Under the pieces are notes generated by a model. It saw only the letters and a program-made list of their open reading frames with translations. It did not search any database and had not been told where the DNA came from. Positions 28,312 to 38,787 of a stretch of DNA of 64,000 nt are shown one piece after another. Location of the stretch: NCBI RefSeq assembly GCF_031822435.1, contig NZ_JAVQLW010000001.1, positions 1,619,501-1,683,500 on the forward strand. The letters run 5' to 3'. The stretch comes from Paracoccus sp. MBLB3053. GTDB lineage: Bacteria > Pseudomonadota > Alphaproteobacteria > Rhodobacterales > Rhodobacteraceae. How positions within the stretch are numbered: the first letter of the stretch is position 1; each line of letters begins with the position of its first letter. The position numbers and the translations under genes are program-made.

Positions 28312-29265
28312 TCATTTGGAGAGTGCCGTTTCCAGGGCGGCGAGAGCATCGGAGCCGTCAACGGTCGTGACACCTTCAAGCCACGGCTTTGCGGCATCCG
28401 GATTTGCCATCAACCAATCCCTGGCAGCATCGGCAGGATCTTCGCCGTCATTCAGGATCTTGCCCATGACCTCGTTTTCCATGGCCAGGGTGAATTCCAG
28501 GTTCTCGAGAAACTTCCCTACATTCGGGCATTCCTTGACATATCCTGCCCGGACGTTGGTATCGACCCGGGCGCCGCCGAAATCGGGGCCGAAGATATCG
28601 TCGCCGCCGGCCAGATAGGTCAGCTTGAACTGCGTGTTCATCGGGTGCGGTTCCCAGCCCAGGAAGACCACCGGCTGACCGGCGCCGTCGGCGCGCGCCA
28701 CCTGTGCCAGCATCCCCTGTTCGGAGCTTTCGATGATCTCGAAGGTCCCAAGGTCGAACTTGTTGTCGGCCACCATTTCAAGCAGCAGGCGGTTTCCGTC
28801 GTTGCCGGGCTCGATTCCGTAGATCTTGCCGTCAAGTTCGTCCGCATGTGCTGCGATCTTCGAATAGTCGTCGATCCCGAGCTTGGCACCGGCTTCGTTC
28901 GTGGCGAGCGTGTATTTCGCGCCGGTGAGATTGGTCCGCAGCACCTCGACGCTGCCTGAATCGCGATAGGGCTTGAGATCGCCTTCCTGGCTCGGCATCC
29001 AGTTGCCCAGGAACACGTCGACGTCATTCTTCGCCATGGCCGTATAGGTCACAGGCAGGGACAGCACCTTGATTTCGGTTTCGTATCCCAGCGCCTGAAG
29101 GACGGTCGTAGCCAAAGCCGTTGTGGCGGTGATGTCGGTCCAACCCACATCCGAGAACACGACATCGCTGCATCCTGCTGCCTCCTGCGCCATGCCCGGT
29201 GCGGCAGAGGCCAAAGTCAGGGCAAACCCGGCGGCGATGGCTGCGAAACTGCGGCACTGTGTCAT
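28312..29265 (-). CDS. choX: Choline-binding periplasmic protein
   Basis: A 317-residue substrate-binding protein of the OpuAC class. Signal peptide residues 1-26 (CRSFAAIAAGFALTLASAAPGMA). The mature protein has the ChoX-type aromatic/acidic positions VVFSDVGWTDITA, VFLGNWMPSQEGDL and VVFLGWEPHPMNTQF, with tryptophans and tyrosines for a quaternary-ammonium box. First gene of choXWV, transcribed away from betI. GGGAG precedes the ATG. Choline is inferred from context; betaine is possible. Confidence 0.93.
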   Translation of the reverse strand: MTQCRSFAAIAAGFALTLASAAPGMAQEAAGCSDVVFSDVGWTDITATTALATTVLQALGYETEIKVLSLPVTYTAMAKNDVDVFLGNWMPSQEGDLKPYRDSGSVEVLRTNLTGAKYTLATNEAGAKLGIDDYSKIAAHADELDGKIYGIEPGNDGNRLLLEMVADNKFDLGTFEIIESSEQGMLAQVARADGAGQPVVFLGWEPHPMNTQFKLTYLAGGDDIFGPDFGGARVDTNVRAGYVKECPNVGKFLENLEFTLAMENEVMGKILNDGEDPADAARDWLMANPDAAKPWLEGVTTVDGSDALAALETALSK

Positions 29266-29311
29266 CTTTTACTCCCTGTTTCGTTGACTGTCAGTCGGAT
29301 TAAGGTTTTTA

Positions 29312-29331
29312 TTGATTGACGAGTCAATCAA
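29312..29331. promoter_or_regulatory. BetI-type operator
   Basis: A perfect inverted repeat, TTGATTGA and TCAATCAA separated by CGAG, lies midway between the divergent choX and betI genes. It closely matches known BetI boxes. On the minus strand TTGACT within it, an 18-bp spacer and TTAATC could form the choX promoter, so the operator would overlap that -35. One site could govern both uptake and oxidation genes. Confidence 0.8.
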
Positions 29332-29384
29332 AAGTCGGCTAGCTCCGCTTGCCCTCAAGCAATTCCTCTGTTGCGGGAACGAAA

Positions 29385-29954
29385 ATGCCCAAGCTTGGTG
29401 CAGAACCTATCCGAAAGGCCGCGTTAATCAACGCCACCATAACCACCGTGGGGCGCGCCGGCTCTCTTGATGTGACTGTCGCGCAAATCGCGCGCGAGGC
29501 CGGAATGTCCACTGCGCTGGCTCATCACTACTTCGGCTCCAAGGAGCGCATCTTTCTTGCTGCGATGCGGCATATCCTCAGCCAGTATCGGGTTTCAACG
29601 ACGACGGCCTTGAAGGCGGCCAAAAATCCGCGCGAACGACTGGCTGCGATCGTGCACGCAAGCTTTGGCCCCGGCAACTTCGAACGGGAAGCCATCGCGG
29701 CGTGGCTCAGCTTCTACGCCTTGGCCCTGGTCGATTCGGAGGCTGGCCGTCTGCTTGCAGTCTATCACAAGCGCCTGCGATCGAACCTGCTCGTGGCCCT
29801 TCGTCCGCTGGTGGGTGCCGAGGCCGAGCCGACAGCCCGCACCCTTGGCGCCCTGATCGACGGCGTCTACCTGCGCGCGGCACTCTCGAATGAATATGAC
29901 GGCGAAACCGCCGAGCGACTGACACTCGACTATCTGGAAAAGGTCCTGCGATGA
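29385..29954 (+). CDS. betI: TetR-family choline-responsive repressor BetI
   Basis: A 189-residue repressor starting [18 protein letters not shown] as BetI proteins do. The HTH is [21 protein letters not shown] (about residues 28-48), and the C-terminal ligand domain carries [14 protein letters not shown]. It represses bet and cho genes and is released by choline. The ATG at 29385 is chosen over upstream in-frame starts by family N-terminus. It overlaps betB by 4 nt. Confidence 0.95.
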   Translation: MPKLGAEPIRKAALINATITTVGRAGSLDVTVAQIAREAGMSTALAHHYFGSKERIFLAAMRHILSQYRVSTTTALKAAKNPRERLAAIVHASFGPGNFEREAIAAWLSFYALALVDSEAGRLLAVYHKRLRSNLLVALRPLVGAEAEPTARTLGALIDGVYLRAALSNEYDGETAERLTLDYLEKVLR

Positions 29955-31408
29955 GTGATTCCCCGAGCCATTCCGCCCAGCCCGCCGCCAGTCTGTTCAT
30001 CGACGGTCGGTCGGTCGACGGGCAGGGGCCCGCGCTGCAGGTGCTCTACCCCTATTCCGGCGAGGTGATCGCGGAACTTCGCGAAGCGACACCCGAACAG
30101 GTTGCCGAGGCAACAGCCGCCGCCGCCGCCGCTCAGCCTGCCTGGGGCGCGATGCGCCCGGTCGAGCGCGGCCGGGTTCTGATGCGCGCAGCCCAGATCA
30201 TCCGCGAGCGGGCCGAGGAGCTGGCCCGGCTGGAGACGCTGGATACGGGAAAGCCGATCCAGGAAACGCGGGTCGCGGACTGGCCTTCGGGGGCAGATGC
30301 GCTGGAATATTTCGCAGGTCTCGCGCCCACCGTGACGGGACAAACCATGCCCCTGGGGGGCGATTTCGTCTATACGATCCGCGAACCGCTGGGGGTCTGC
30401 GCGGGAATCGGAGCCTGGAACTATCCCAGCCAGATCGCCTGCTGGAAGGCTGCGCCCGCGCTGGTCATGGGCAATGCCATGGTCTTCAAGCCCAGCGAGG
30501 AAACGCCGCTTGGCGCCCTGAAGCTTGCCGAGATCCTGATCGAGGCTGGCCTGCCGCCCGGTGTCTTCAACGTGGTGCAGGGGCGTGGTGCGGTGGGCGC
30601 TGCGCTGGTGACCGATCCGCGGGTCGACAAGGTTTCGCTGACGGGCTCTGTCGCGACCGGTCAGAAGGTCTATGCCGCTGCCGCAGAAGGCATGCGCCAT
30701 GTCACGATGGAACTGGGCGGCAAGTCACCGCTGATCGTTTTCGACGACGCCTCGCTTGAGGATGCCGTTGGCGCCGCGATCCTCGCGAACTTCTACTCCT
30801 CGGGGCAGATCTGCTCGAACGGAACGCGGGTCTTTGTCCAGAATGGCATTCTGCCTGCTTTCCTTGATCGACTGGCCGCACGCTCGGCCGAGGTCCGTAT
30901 GGGTGACCCGATGGACGAGGCGACGCAACACGGCCCGATCATCAATGCCGGGCAGGTCGCGAAGATCCGCGACGCGATCGCCCGCGGTCAACACGAAGGC
31001 GCGCGGCTGGTCTGCGGCGGACCGGGCGAGGGGGCTTTCGTGCCGCCGACCGTCTTTGCCGATGTGACCGACGACATGTGGATCGCGCGTGAGGAAATCT
31101 TTGGCCCCGTCATGTCGGTGCTGAGCTTCGACACGGAAGAGGAAGCCCTGTCGCGGGCGAATGCCACACCTTATGGATTGGCGGCAGGTGTGTTTACCCG
31201 CGACCTCTCGCGCGGGCATCGCGTGGCGGCGGCGCTGCAGGCGGGCACGACCTGGATCAATACCTATAACCTGACCCCGATCGAGGCTCCATTCGGCGGG
31301 GTCAAGCTGTCGGGCATAGGCCGCGAGAACTCGGCCGCCGCGATCGAGCACTATTCTCAGTTGAAATCGGTCTATGTCGGAATGGGGACTGTGGATGCAC
31401 CCTATTGA
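29951..31408 (+). CDS. betB: Betaine aldehyde dehydrogenase
   Basis: Oxidises betaine aldehyde to glycine betaine with NAD(P)+; 485 residues. Catalytic Glu in [12 protein letters not shown] and catalytic Cys in [15 protein letters not shown], with the cofactor motif [17 protein letters not shown] and a C-terminal [15 protein letters not shown]. Second gene of betIBA, coupled to betI by an ATGA overlap. Confidence 0.97.
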   Translation: MSDSPSHSAQPAASLFIDGRSVDGQGPALQVLYPYSGEVIAELREATPEQVAEATAAAAAAQPAWGAMRPVERGRVLMRAAQIIRERAEELARLETLDTGKPIQETRVADWPSGADALEYFAGLAPTVTGQTMPLGGDFVYTIREPLGVCAGIGAWNYPSQIACWKAAPALVMGNAMVFKPSEETPLGALKLAEILIEAGLPPGVFNVVQGRGAVGAALVTDPRVDKVSLTGSVATGQKVYAAAAEGMRHVTMELGGKSPLIVFDDASLEDAVGAAILANFYSSGQICSNGTRVFVQNGILPAFLDRLAARSAEVRMGDPMDEATQHGPIINAGQVAKIRDAIARGQHEGARLVCGGPGEGAFVPPTVFADVTDDMWIAREEIFGPVMSVLSFDTEEEALSRANATPYGLAAGVFTRDLSRGHRVAAALQAGTTWINTYNLTPIEAPFGGVKLSGIGRENSAAAIEHYSQLKSVYVGMGTVDAPY

Positions 31409-31444
31409 TCTCATCGGCGGACCCTCGGGCCACAGGGGGCTGAA

Positions 31445-33097
31445 ATGATTCCCGATTACGTCATCGTCGGTGCAGGTTCCGCCGGTTGTGCGCTGGCCTA
31501 TCGCCTGGTCATGGCCGGCAAGCGGGTCGACATGATCGAATATGGCGGATCGGATGTCGGGCCGTTCATCCAGATGCCGGCGGCGCTGAGCTATCCGATG
31601 AACATGCGCCGCTATGACTGGGGTTTTTCCTCGGAGCCCGAGGCCCATTTGGGTGGGCGCAGACTGGTGACGCCACGCGGCAAGGTGGTGGGTGGATCGT
31701 CGTCGATCAACGGGATGGTCTTCGTGCGGGGACATGCGCGCGATTTCGATCATTGGGCGGAAAGTGGTGCGGCGGGCTGGTCCTATGCCGACGTTCTGCC
31801 CTATTTCAAGCGCATGGAATCATCGCATGGCGCGGTCAGCGAATATCGCGGCACCGAAGGTCCGCTGCATGTCACACGTGGCTCGCGCAAGAACCCGCTT
31901 TTCAACGCCTTCATCAGGGCTGGCAGGGAAGCGGGCTATCCCATGACCGAGGATTACAATGGCGCCCGGCAGGAAGGCTTCGGCGCCATGGAGGCGACGA
32001 TCTGGGAAGGCCGTCGCTGGTCGGCCGCCAACGCCTATCTGCGCCCTGCACAGGAAACCGGTCGGCTGCGGCTGCGGCGCGGGCTGGCCCAAAGGGTCGT
32101 ATTCGAAGATGGGCGCGCAGTCGGGGTCGAAGTCAGAAACACGCGCGGCGTCAATGTCTTCCGTGCACGACATGAGGTGATTCTTTCGGCGAGCTCGATC
32201 AATACGCCGAAGCTGCTGATGCTTTCGGGGATCGGTCCGGCGGATCACCTGGCCGAACACGGGATCGAAATTCGGGCGGATCGTCCGGGCGTGGGCGCGA
32301 ACCTGCAAGATCACCTTGAAGTCTACATGCAATACACCGCGACGCAGCCGATCACGCTGTACAAACACTGGAACCTGTGGGGCAAAGGGTCGATCGGGGC
32401 GCAATGGATGGCCACTGGAAGCGGGTTGGGTGCCTCGAACCAGTTCGAAAGCTGCGGCTTCATCAGGTCGCGCGCGGGACTGGAATATCCCGATATCCAG
32501 TATCACTTCCTGCCGCTTGCCGTGCGCTATGACGGCAAGGCTGCGGCCGAGGGCCACGGCTTTCAGGTGCATGTCGGGCCAATGCGTTCAAAATCGCGCG
32601 GTACTGTCAGGCTGAAATCTCCAGACCCAAGGGACGCGCCCGAAATCCGCTTCAACTACATGTCGCATGCCGATGACTGGGCCGAGTTCCGCGCCTGCGT
32701 GCGCCTGACCCGCGAAATCTTCGAGCAACCCGCCATGGCCGCGTACAAGGGCCACGAAATTCAGCCCGGAGAAGCGGTCGTCAGCGATGCCGAAATCGAT
32801 GCCTTCATCCGCGAACATGCCGAATCGGCATTTCATCCCTGCGGAACCGCGCGGGTCGGACGTGCCGACGACGAAATGGCGGTGGTCGATCCGGAACTCA
32901 AGGTGATCGGTGTCGAAGGTCTGCGCGTGGCCGACAGCTCGATCTTTCCGCGCATCACGAACGGAAATCTCAATGCTCCGTCGATCATGACCGGCGAAAA
33001 GGCAGCGGATCACGTTCTGGGGCAGGGGATGCTTGCGCCGATGAACCTTGGGCCGGAAATTGCTTCGGACTGGCAGGATCAGCAGCGCTCGCTTTAG
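31445..33097 (+). CDS. betA: Choline dehydrogenase
   Basis: FAD-dependent GMC oxidoreductase of 550 residues, membrane-associated in related species, that oxidises choline to betaine aldehyde. FAD-binding [17 protein letters not shown] at the N-terminus, GMC signature [19 protein letters not shown], second signature [16 protein letters not shown] and active-site [10 protein letters not shown]. It is the last gene of betIBA; GGGGGC precedes the ATG. It nearly meets the convergent DUF177 gene (11 bp). Confidence 0.97.
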   Translation: MIPDYVIVGAGSAGCALAYRLVMAGKRVDMIEYGGSDVGPFIQMPAALSYPMNMRRYDWGFSSEPEAHLGGRRLVTPRGKVVGGSSSINGMVFVRGHARDFDHWAESGAAGWSYADVLPYFKRMESSHGAVSEYRGTEGPLHVTRGSRKNPLFNAFIRAGREAGYPMTEDYNGARQEGFGAMEATIWEGRRWSAANAYLRPAQETGRLRLRRGLAQRVVFEDGRAVGVEVRNTRGVNVFRARHEVILSASSINTPKLLMLSGIGPADHLAEHGIEIRADRPGVGANLQDHLEVYMQYTATQPITLYKHWNLWGKGSIGAQWMATGSGLGASNQFESCGFIRSRAGLEYPDIQYHFLPLAVRYDGKAAAEGHGFQVHVGPMRSKSRGTVRLKSPDPRDAPEIRFNYMSHADDWAEFRACVRLTREIFEQPAMAAYKGHEIQPGEAVVSDAEIDAFIREHAESAFHPCGTARVGRADDEMAVVDPELKVIGVEGLRVADSSIFPRITNGNLNAPSIMTGEKAADHVLGQGMLAPMNLGPEIASDWQDQQRSL

Positions 33098-33108
33098 GTT
33101 CCCCGCGC

Positions 33109-33630
33109 CTATTTGTCCCTGTTCTTCAGCAGATCCGCGAGTCCCGCGAAGGGCTTGCGGGTTTCCCCTTCGGGCTCCGGGTCGGGCTCGTCAAGATTGG
33201 CACCGTCGGCACGGGGATAAAGCGGCAGGGCAAGGGTCAGTGCCTCGATCATCATGGCTTCGATGTCGATGAACTGGCCCAGCGGCTCGACCTCATCATC
33301 GCGCATTTCGACCTCTTCGCCCTCGGGCGTGGTGGCGTGGGGCGAGAAGAGGCGGTGCAGCTCTTCGTTCAACGCCGTCTTGACCGGGGCAAGCGTCACG
33401 ACGCAGGGTTGGACGACCTTTGCGGTCAGCCGTCCGGTCACCTCCCATGCGTCGCTTTGCGCCGGGCGTATCTCGCCCTTGAAGCGCAAGGCCGGAAGCG
33501 AATTCAGGCCAAGCTCGGCCGCGATCGCGGCACGGGCCTCGGAATCAGGGGCAAGTTCGAACTGGGTCGGCTGCCGCGGGTTGAGTTGCGCCACGCGGTA
33601 GCGGTTATGGGAGCGGGCGGGTTGCGTCAT
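33109..33630 (-). CDS. YceD/DUF177 family protein
   Basis: A 173-residue DUF177 protein: TGRLTAKVVQPCVVTLAPV (the conserved C..C/T.. region) and an acidic DDEVEPLGQFIDIEAMMIEALTLALPLYP block typical of the family. In many bacteria DUF177 genes precede rpmF and contribute to 23S rRNA accumulation; rpmF is not adjacent here. It is divergent from bamE across 114 bp. Confidence 0.9.
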   Translation of the reverse strand: MTQPARSHNRYRVAQLNPRQPTQFELAPDSEARAAIAAELGLNSLPALRFKGEIRPAQSDAWEVTGRLTAKVVQPCVVTLAPVKTALNEELHRLFSPHATTPEGEEVEMRDDEVEPLGQFIDIEAMMIEALTLALPLYPRADGANLDEPDPEPEGETRKPFAGLADLLKNRDK

Positions 33631-33744
33631 GGCGGGGCCTTTCCGGCACTGTCGAGGCCGTTACTGGGATATTCTTGAGCGCGGGGCATGAGTTTGCTAA
33701 GCCGGTCGCGCGACGTCAACAGGCGCATAAGGGACAGGTGCACG

Positions 33745-34197
33745 ATGAAGATTTCTCGACGGCAGATCATGGCTTTCGCACTGACTGCCTCCGTCGCACT
33801 TGTAGCCTGCGCGCCGATCTATCGCAATCACGGCTATGTTCCGGCAGATGACGAACTTGCGCAGGTCGCGGTCGGCCAGACGAACCAGGCCGATCTGGAG
33901 GGCCTGATCGGTCGTCCCAGCTCGCAAGGGCTGCTGACCGGCTCGGCCTGGTACTATGTCGGATCGCGCTGGGAATATTACGGCCCCCGTGAACCGCGCG
34001 AAATCAATCGCGAAGTGGTGGCGGTCAGCTTCACCGAGGCGGGGACGGTGTCGAACATCGAGCGTTTCGGGCTTGAACGGGGCCGCGTCGTGGTTCTGTC
34101 GCGACGCGTCACCGATACCGGCGTGACCAGCCTTGGCCTAGTCCGCCAGCTCATGGGCAATGTCGGCCGGGTCTCGGCAGGCGACATCGTTCAGTAA
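33745..34197 (+). CDS. bamE: Outer membrane assembly lipoprotein BamE
   Basis: A 150-residue SmpA/OmlA-family lipoprotein of the BAM complex. The signal peptide ends in the lipobox LVAC (Cys about residue 22). The mature domain has VAVGQTNQADLEGLIGRPSS, then WYYVGSRWEYYG and VVAVSFTEAGTVSNIERF, the BamE alpha-alpha-beta pattern. The ATG at 33745 gives a proper signal peptide; the longer upstream frame does not. Confidence 0.93.
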   Translation: MKISRRQIMAFALTASVALVACAPIYRNHGYVPADDELAQVAVGQTNQADLEGLIGRPSSQGLLTGSAWYYVGSRWEYYGPREPREINREVVAVSFTEAGTVSNIERFGLERGRVVVLSRRVTDTGVTSLGLVRQLMGNVGRVSAGDIVQ

Positions 34198-34204
34198 GGT
34201 TCAT

Positions 34205-34240
34205 GAAAAAAAAAGGGCGCCGAATGCGGCGCCCTTCTTT
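34205..34240. terminator. Bidirectional terminator between bamE and msrB
   Basis: A 10-bp stem AAGGGCGCCG/CGGCGCCCTT with loop AATG is flanked by a 9-A run on the left (U-tract for msrB on minus) and TTCTTT on the right (for bamE on plus). It touches the msrB stop. Confidence 0.88.
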
Positions 34241-34632
34241 CAACCGGCGTCGGGAACGAAGCGAAGTGCGACGCCGTTGATGCAATATCTCAGCCCGGTC
34301 GGCGGCGGACCGTCGGGGAACACATGCCCCAGATGAGCGTCGCAACGATGGCAGCGCACTTCCGTGCGAATCATCCCGTGGCTCGCATCGTGATGTTCGT
34401 CGATATTGCCGCCCGCGCGGGAAAAGCTTGGCCATCCGCAGAAGCTTTCGAATTTGGCATCCCCGTCGAACAGTCTTGCGTTGCAGCAGGCGCATTCGTA
34501 GTGGCCGGGGCCCTTCGGAAAGCCCGGATGGGAAAACGGCCGCTCGGTGCCAGCCTGCCGCGTGACGCGAAAAGTTTCGGCATCCAGTTCGGCCTGCCAT
34601 TCGGCATCGGATTTGATCACGCGATCCGTCAT
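34240..34632 (-). CDS. msrB: Peptide-methionine (R)-S-oxide reductase
   Basis: Repairs methionine-R-sulfoxide in proteins; 130 residues. Two zinc CxxC pairs ([11 protein letters not shown] and [14 protein letters not shown]) and the catalytic [11 protein letters not shown] (Cys about residue 117), preceded by [10 protein letters not shown]. It is divergent from olsB. Confidence 0.97.
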   Translation of the reverse strand: MTDRVIKSDAEWQAELDAETFRVTRQAGTERPFSHPGFPKGPGHYECACCNARLFDGDAKFESFCGWPSFSRAGGNIDEHHDASHGMIRTEVRCHRCDAHLGHVFPDGPPPTGLRYCINGVALRFVPDAG

Positions 34633-34743
34633 CTTTGTCCTTCATAATGTAGCATCCGTGTTACAAGATAGGTGCAGGGAGGACAGGAACAAGACGGGAT
34701 GCGTCGAGCGCTTTCGTCTTCCGGGGGATTAGGCAGGGGTGCC

Positions 34744-35502
34744 ATGATGGCATTGCGCAAAGGCCGTTACGAAGTTCTTGTTGCCAAGGGTCCGGAACAG
34801 ATACGAGAAGCGCAGCAGCTTCGCTGGCTGTGTTTCGTCGGCAAGCGGAGCCAGCTTGAGCCGACCGATGATTCGATCGACGCGGATGATTACGACGACA
34901 GGTGCACCCATGTGCTGATTCGCGAAATCCCGACGGGCAAGCTGGTCGCCTGCTTCCGCATGCTGACGCTTTCCGGCGGTTGCGAGATCGGGGACAGCTA
35001 TTCGGCCCGCTACTACAACCTGTCCCGCCTTCTTGAATTTGACGGCAAGATGGTCGAGATCGGGCGTTTCTGCATCCATCCCGAGCGTCAGGACCCTGAT
35101 ATCCTGCGCCTCGCCTGGGGCGCCCTGGCGCGCCATGTCGACGCGGAAGGTGTCGAGATGCTTTTTGGCTGCTCAAGTTTCATGGGGACGGATACGCAGG
35201 GCTACGAGGACGCATTTGCCATGCTGCGCGAACGCCATCTGGCGCCGAAACGCTGGCTTCCCCGCGTCAAGGCACCAAAGGTTTTCCGCTTCGCGCGCGC
35301 ACTCAAGCTGCGCAAGCCCGACCCCCGCCTTGCCATGGCTGCGATGCCGCCATTGCTGCGATCCTATCTCGCCATGGGCGGTTGGGTCAGCGATCACGCA
35401 GTGGTAGATCAGCAGATGAATACGCTGCATGTCTTCACCGGGCTCGAGATCCGCGCCATTCCCCCGGGTCGGGCGAAACTCCTGCGCGCTGCGGGCGCAT
35501 AA
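34744..35502 (+). CDS. olsB: L-ornithine N(alpha)-acyltransferase OlsB
   Basis: GNAT-type acyltransferase of 252 residues that makes lyso-ornithine lipid from ornithine and 3-hydroxyacyl-[23 protein letters not shown] opens the domain; [25 protein letters not shown] and [10 protein letters not shown] are the OlsB hallmarks. The ATG at 34744 follows AGGGG; the in-frame ATG at 34699 is less likely. olsA is not in the window. A GGGCTTT/AAAGCCC palindrome lies just after the stop. Confidence 0.9.
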   Translation: MMALRKGRYEVLVAKGPEQIREAQQLRWLCFVGKRSQLEPTDDSIDADDYDDRCTHVLIREIPTGKLVACFRMLTLSGGCEIGDSYSARYYNLSRLLEFDGKMVEIGRFCIHPERQDPDILRLAWGALARHVDAEGVEMLFGCSSFMGTDTQGYEDAFAMLRERHLAPKRWLPRVKAPKVFRFARALKLRKPDPRLAMAAMPPLLRSYLAMGGWVSDHAVVDQQMNTLHVFTGLEIRAIPPGRAKLLRAAGA

Positions 35503-35545
35503 GCGGGCTTTGCAAAGCCCCCCCAAACCGCCTATGAGCCGCCCC

Positions 35546-36676
35546 ATGAGCGACAGATTCCAGTTTTCCGTCTCGGCCACCGATGGCCGTGCCCGTACCG
35601 GCGTGATCCAGACCCCGCGGGGCGAGATCCGCACCCCCGCCTTCATGCCCGTCGGGACAGCCGCGACGGTCAAGGCGATGATGCCCGAATCGGTGCGCGC
35701 CACCGGTGCGGACATCCTGCTTGGCAATACCTACCACCTGATGTTGCGCCCCGGCGCCGACCGCGTCGCGCGGCTCGGCGGGCTGCACAAGTTCATGAAC
35801 TGGGAACGGCCCATCCTGACCGATTCGGGGGGCTTTCAGGTCATGAGCCTGTCGAGCCTGCGCAAGCTGACCGAGGAAGGCGTGACCTTCGCGAGCCATG
35901 TCGATGGCTCGAAGCATTTCCTGTCGCCGGAAACCAGCATGGAGATCCAGCGCAAGCTGGGCTCGGACATCGTCATGGCCTTTGACGAATGCCCGGCGCT
36001 GCCCGCCACCGACGAAGAGGTCGCGAAATCCATGCGCATGTCGATGCGCTGGGCGCAGCGTAGCCGCGACGCCTTTGGCGACCGGCCCGGCCATGCGCTT
36101 TTCGGCATCATGCAGGGCGGGGTCACGCCGGAGTTGCGCGAGGAATCGGCCGAGGCACTGAAATCCATCGGCTTCGAGGGCTATGCGATCGGCGGCCTCG
36201 CCGTCGGCGAGGGCCAGGAGGCCATGTTCGGCGTCCTCGACTATGCCCCCGGTTTCCTGCCCGAGGACAAGCCGCGCTACCTGATGGGCGTGGGAAAGCC
36301 CGACGATATCGTGGGGGCGGTCGTCCGCGGCGTCGACATGATGGATTGCGTGCTGCCCTCGCGCTCGGGGCGGACGGGCCAGGCCTGGACGCGTCGCGGC
36401 CAGGTCAACATCAAGAATGCCCGCCATGCCGATGATCCGCGCCCGCTGGACGAACATTGCACCTGCCCAGCCTGCACCGGCTATTCTCGCGCCTATCTGC
36501 ATCACGTGATGCGTTCGGGCGAGATGATCTCGGGGATGCTCTTGACCTGGCACAACCTGCACTACTTCCAGGAATTGATGGGCGGACTGCGCGCCGCCAT
36601 CTCGGCGGGACGATTGGCCGATTTCGTGACCGAATTCGAGGCGCAGCGGGCACAGGGTGACATAGAACCTTTATGA
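35546..36676 (+). CDS. tgt: Queuine tRNA-ribosyltransferase
   Basis: Exchanges guanine-34 for the queuosine precursor in GUN-anticodon tRNAs, which include the tRNA-Asp(GTC) encoded at 19 kb. 376 residues, the usual length. Active-site [22 protein letters not shown] and [20 protein letters not shown], with Zn ligands [16 protein letters not shown]. The ATG at 35546 fits family length; ATG at 35534 is possible. It overlaps no gene but starts 43 bp after olsB. Confidence 0.97.
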   Translation: MSDRFQFSVSATDGRARTGVIQTPRGEIRTPAFMPVGTAATVKAMMPESVRATGADILLGNTYHLMLRPGADRVARLGGLHKFMNWERPILTDSGGFQVMSLSSLRKLTEEGVTFASHVDGSKHFLSPETSMEIQRKLGSDIVMAFDECPALPATDEEVAKSMRMSMRWAQRSRDAFGDRPGHALFGIMQGGVTPELREESAEALKSIGFEGYAIGGLAVGEGQEAMFGVLDYAPGFLPEDKPRYLMGVGKPDDIVGAVVRGVDMMDCVLPSRSGRTGQAWTRRGQVNIKNARHADDPRPLDEHCTCPACTGYSRAYLHHVMRSGEMISGMLLTWHNLHYFQELMGGLRAAISAGRLADFVTEFEAQRAQGDIEPL

Positions 36677-36768
36677 AGCGTCACGTCGCGCCTTGATTTT
36701 CCTGCAAGGTTAGGTGAAGGCCGGATACAAGATTCGGCGGACGCCCCGCCCATGCCTGAAAGAAGTCA

Positions 36769-37977
36769 ATGTCCGCCAGCCCCAAGACCGCCCGCCGAGA
36801 AGACATCCGCACGATCACGACCACGGCAGAACTCGCCGAGTTCTGCGCATTGGCCAAGACCCAGCCCTATGTCACGCTCGATACCGAGTTCCTGCGAGAG
36901 CGCACCTATTATTCGAAACTCTGCCTGATCCAGGCCGCCTTGCCCCCGGCATCGAGCCTGAAGGCCGAAGGCGGACCGGCCGTTCTGATCGACCCGCTGG
37001 TCGAGGGGTTGTCGCTTGAGCCGCTTTATGACCTCTTCCGTCACAAGGCGACGGTCAAGGTCTTTCACGCGGCGCGTCAGGATCTGGAAATCTTCTTCCA
37101 CGACGCCGGGGTCTTCCCGGACCCGCTTTTCGATACCCAAATCGCGGCGATGGTTTGCGGCTTTGGCGAGCAGGTCGGCTACGAGACCCTGGTCAAGAAG
37201 ATCGCGCGCCAGCCGCTCGACAAGTCGTCGCGCTTCACCGACTGGTCGATCCGTCCGCTATCCGATGCCCAGGCATCCTATGCCCTGGCCGATGTGACCC
37301 ATCTGCGCGCGATCTACGAATTCCTCGCCGAGCAGTTGCACAAGACTGAACGTGCGCCCTGGCTCGAAGAGGAAGTTGCGGTTCTGCTGAATCCGGAAAC
37401 CTACATCACCCGCCCCGAAGAGGCATGGCAGCGCGTGCGGACCCGTTCGGGCTCGCCTCGTTTCCTTGCCATCGTGCGGGAACTGGCCCGTTTCCGCGAA
37501 ACCTATGCCCAGGAACGCGACATCCCGCGCGCCCGCGTCTACAAGGATGATGCGTTGATCGAGCTGGCATCGACCAAGCCACTCAGCGAGTCGGATCTCG
37601 GCAAATCGCGGCTTCTGCTGCGCGATGCGCGACGCGGCGATATCGCCAACGGCATTCTTGCGGCCGTGAAGGAAGGGCTCGAGACCAAGGATCTCCCGAA
37701 ACCCGCGCCGGATGAACCGGGTCGCCCTGGAAATGCCGCACTGGCCGAACTGCTGCGCGTTTTGCTCAAGGCCAAGTCGGATGAGGCGGGCGTTGCGCCG
37801 CGTCTGATCGCCTCGGCCGCCGATCTGGACGCGATCGCCTCGGGCGCGCGTGAGATTCCGGCGCTGTACGGCTGGCGAGCCGAGGTTTTCGGCCGCGACG
37901 CGCTTCGGCTTGCCGCAGGCGAAATCGCCCTGTCGGCGCATAACGGCGCGGTGAAGGTCGTGTCGGTCGCCGGCTAA
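36769..37977 (+). CDS. rnd: Ribonuclease D
   Basis: 3'-5' exoribonuclease of tRNA maturation; 402 residues. DEDD catalytic residues in VTLDTEFLRERTYY, VFHAARQDLEIFF, FDTQIAAM and SYALADVTHLRAIY, followed by an HRDC domain (LAIVRELARFRETYAQERDI). GAAAGAAG precedes the ATG. The stop shares bases with the convergent mgtC stop (CTAA), a 4-nt overlap. Confidence 0.96.
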   Translation: MSASPKTARREDIRTITTTAELAEFCALAKTQPYVTLDTEFLRERTYYSKLCLIQAALPPASSLKAEGGPAVLIDPLVEGLSLEPLYDLFRHKATVKVFHAARQDLEIFFHDAGVFPDPLFDTQIAAMVCGFGEQVGYETLVKKIARQPLDKSSRFTDWSIRPLSDAQASYALADVTHLRAIYEFLAEQLHKTERAPWLEEEVAVLLNPETYITRPEEAWQRVRTRSGSPRFLAIVRELARFRETYAQERDIPRARVYKDDALIELASTKPLSESDLGKSRLLLRDARRGDIANGILAAVKEGLETKDLPKPAPDEPGRPGNAALAELLRVLLKAKSDEAGVAPRLIASAADLDAIASGAREIPALYGWRAEVFGRDALRLAAGEIALSAHNGAVKVVSVAG

Positions 37978-38471
37978 TTCTCCTCCTCTTTCTCGTCACG
38001 GGCGGCCTTTTCGAACATCGCCCGGACGAGGCTCAGAACGATCAGCGCCAAGGCGGTGACCAGCAGGGCCAGCCGCAGGTCGCCCGTGCCGCAGCACAGT
38101 CCGATCGCACCGCAAAGCCACATCGACGCCCCGGTCGTGAGACCACGGACAGAGCCATGGCTGATGATGATGCTGCCCGCCGCCAGAAAGGCGACGCCCG
38201 CAGTCACCGCTTCGATCAGGCGCAGCGGGTCGATGCGCTGCTCGGCCTCCGTGGCATTGGTGAAATCAACAAGGTTGAGGGCGACCAGCGTGAAGCAGGC
38301 GGCCGCCAGCGAAATCAGCATATGCGTGCGCAGCCCCGCGGCCCGGTTCCGAAGCTCGCGTTCCCAGCCAAGCGCGCCGCCCAGCAATACGGCCATGCAC
38401 AGCCGCAGAACCACGACCCCAAAGGGTTGGCTCATCGGGCGCGCGAATTCCCCGGCAAGTACATCGAGCAT
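37974..38471 (-). CDS. MgtC/SapB family membrane protein
   Basis: A 165-residue inner-membrane protein with about four hydrophobic segments and the MgtC signature GALGWERELRNRAAGLRTHMLI, then AGVAFLAAGSIII and VRGLTTGASMWLCGAIGL. MgtC proteins are tied to Mg2+ limitation and ATP synthase control in other bacteria; here function is unproven. The ATG at 38471 lies 4 nt after the hisE stop, so it ends the hisA-hisF-hisE transcript. The upstream in-frame extension overlaps hisE and is rejected. Confidence 0.88.
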   Translation of the reverse strand: MLDVLAGEFARPMSQPFGVVVLRLCMAVLLGGALGWERELRNRAAGLRTHMLISLAAACFTLVALNLVDFTNATEAEQRIDPLRLIEAVTAGVAFLAAGSIIISHGSVRGLTTGASMWLCGAIGLCCGTGDLRLALLVTALALIVLSLVRAMFEKAARDEKEEEN

Positions 38472-38475
38472 TTGC

Positions 38476-38787
38476 TCACTTTCGCGAAGCCTTCTCCTCG
38501 ATCCCCGAACGCCCTTCGCGGCGGTCGAGTTCATTTTCGACATCTGCCAGCGTCACATCGCGTGCGGCCAGCATGACGAGCAGGTGATAGATCGAGTCGG
38601 CCGCTTCGGCGATCAGCTTGTCCCGATCGCCCTTGACCGCCTCGATGATCGCCTCGACCGCTTCCTCGCCGAATTTCTCGGCGCATTTCTCGGGGCCCTT
38701 GGACAAGAGCTTGGCGGTCCAGCTGGTTTCTGGATCGGCGCCCTTGCGGGATGCGATCGTTTCGGCAAGCCGCTGGAGCGCGCTCAT
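38476..38787 (-). CDS. hisE: Phosphoribosyl-ATP diphosphatase
   Basis: Second step of histidine synthesis (PR-ATP to PR-AMP + PPi); 103 residues. It has the all-alpha MazG-like pattern [20 protein letters not shown] and [20 protein letters not shown] with metal-binding Glu/Asp. It is a stand-alone HisE, so hisI must be elsewhere. The start overlaps the hisF stop by 4 nt. Confidence 0.96.
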   Translation of the reverse strand: MSALQRLAETIASRKGADPETSWTAKLLSKGPEKCAEKFGEEAVEAIIEAVKGDRDKLIAEAADSIYHLLVMLAARDVTLADVENELDRREGRSGIEEKASRK

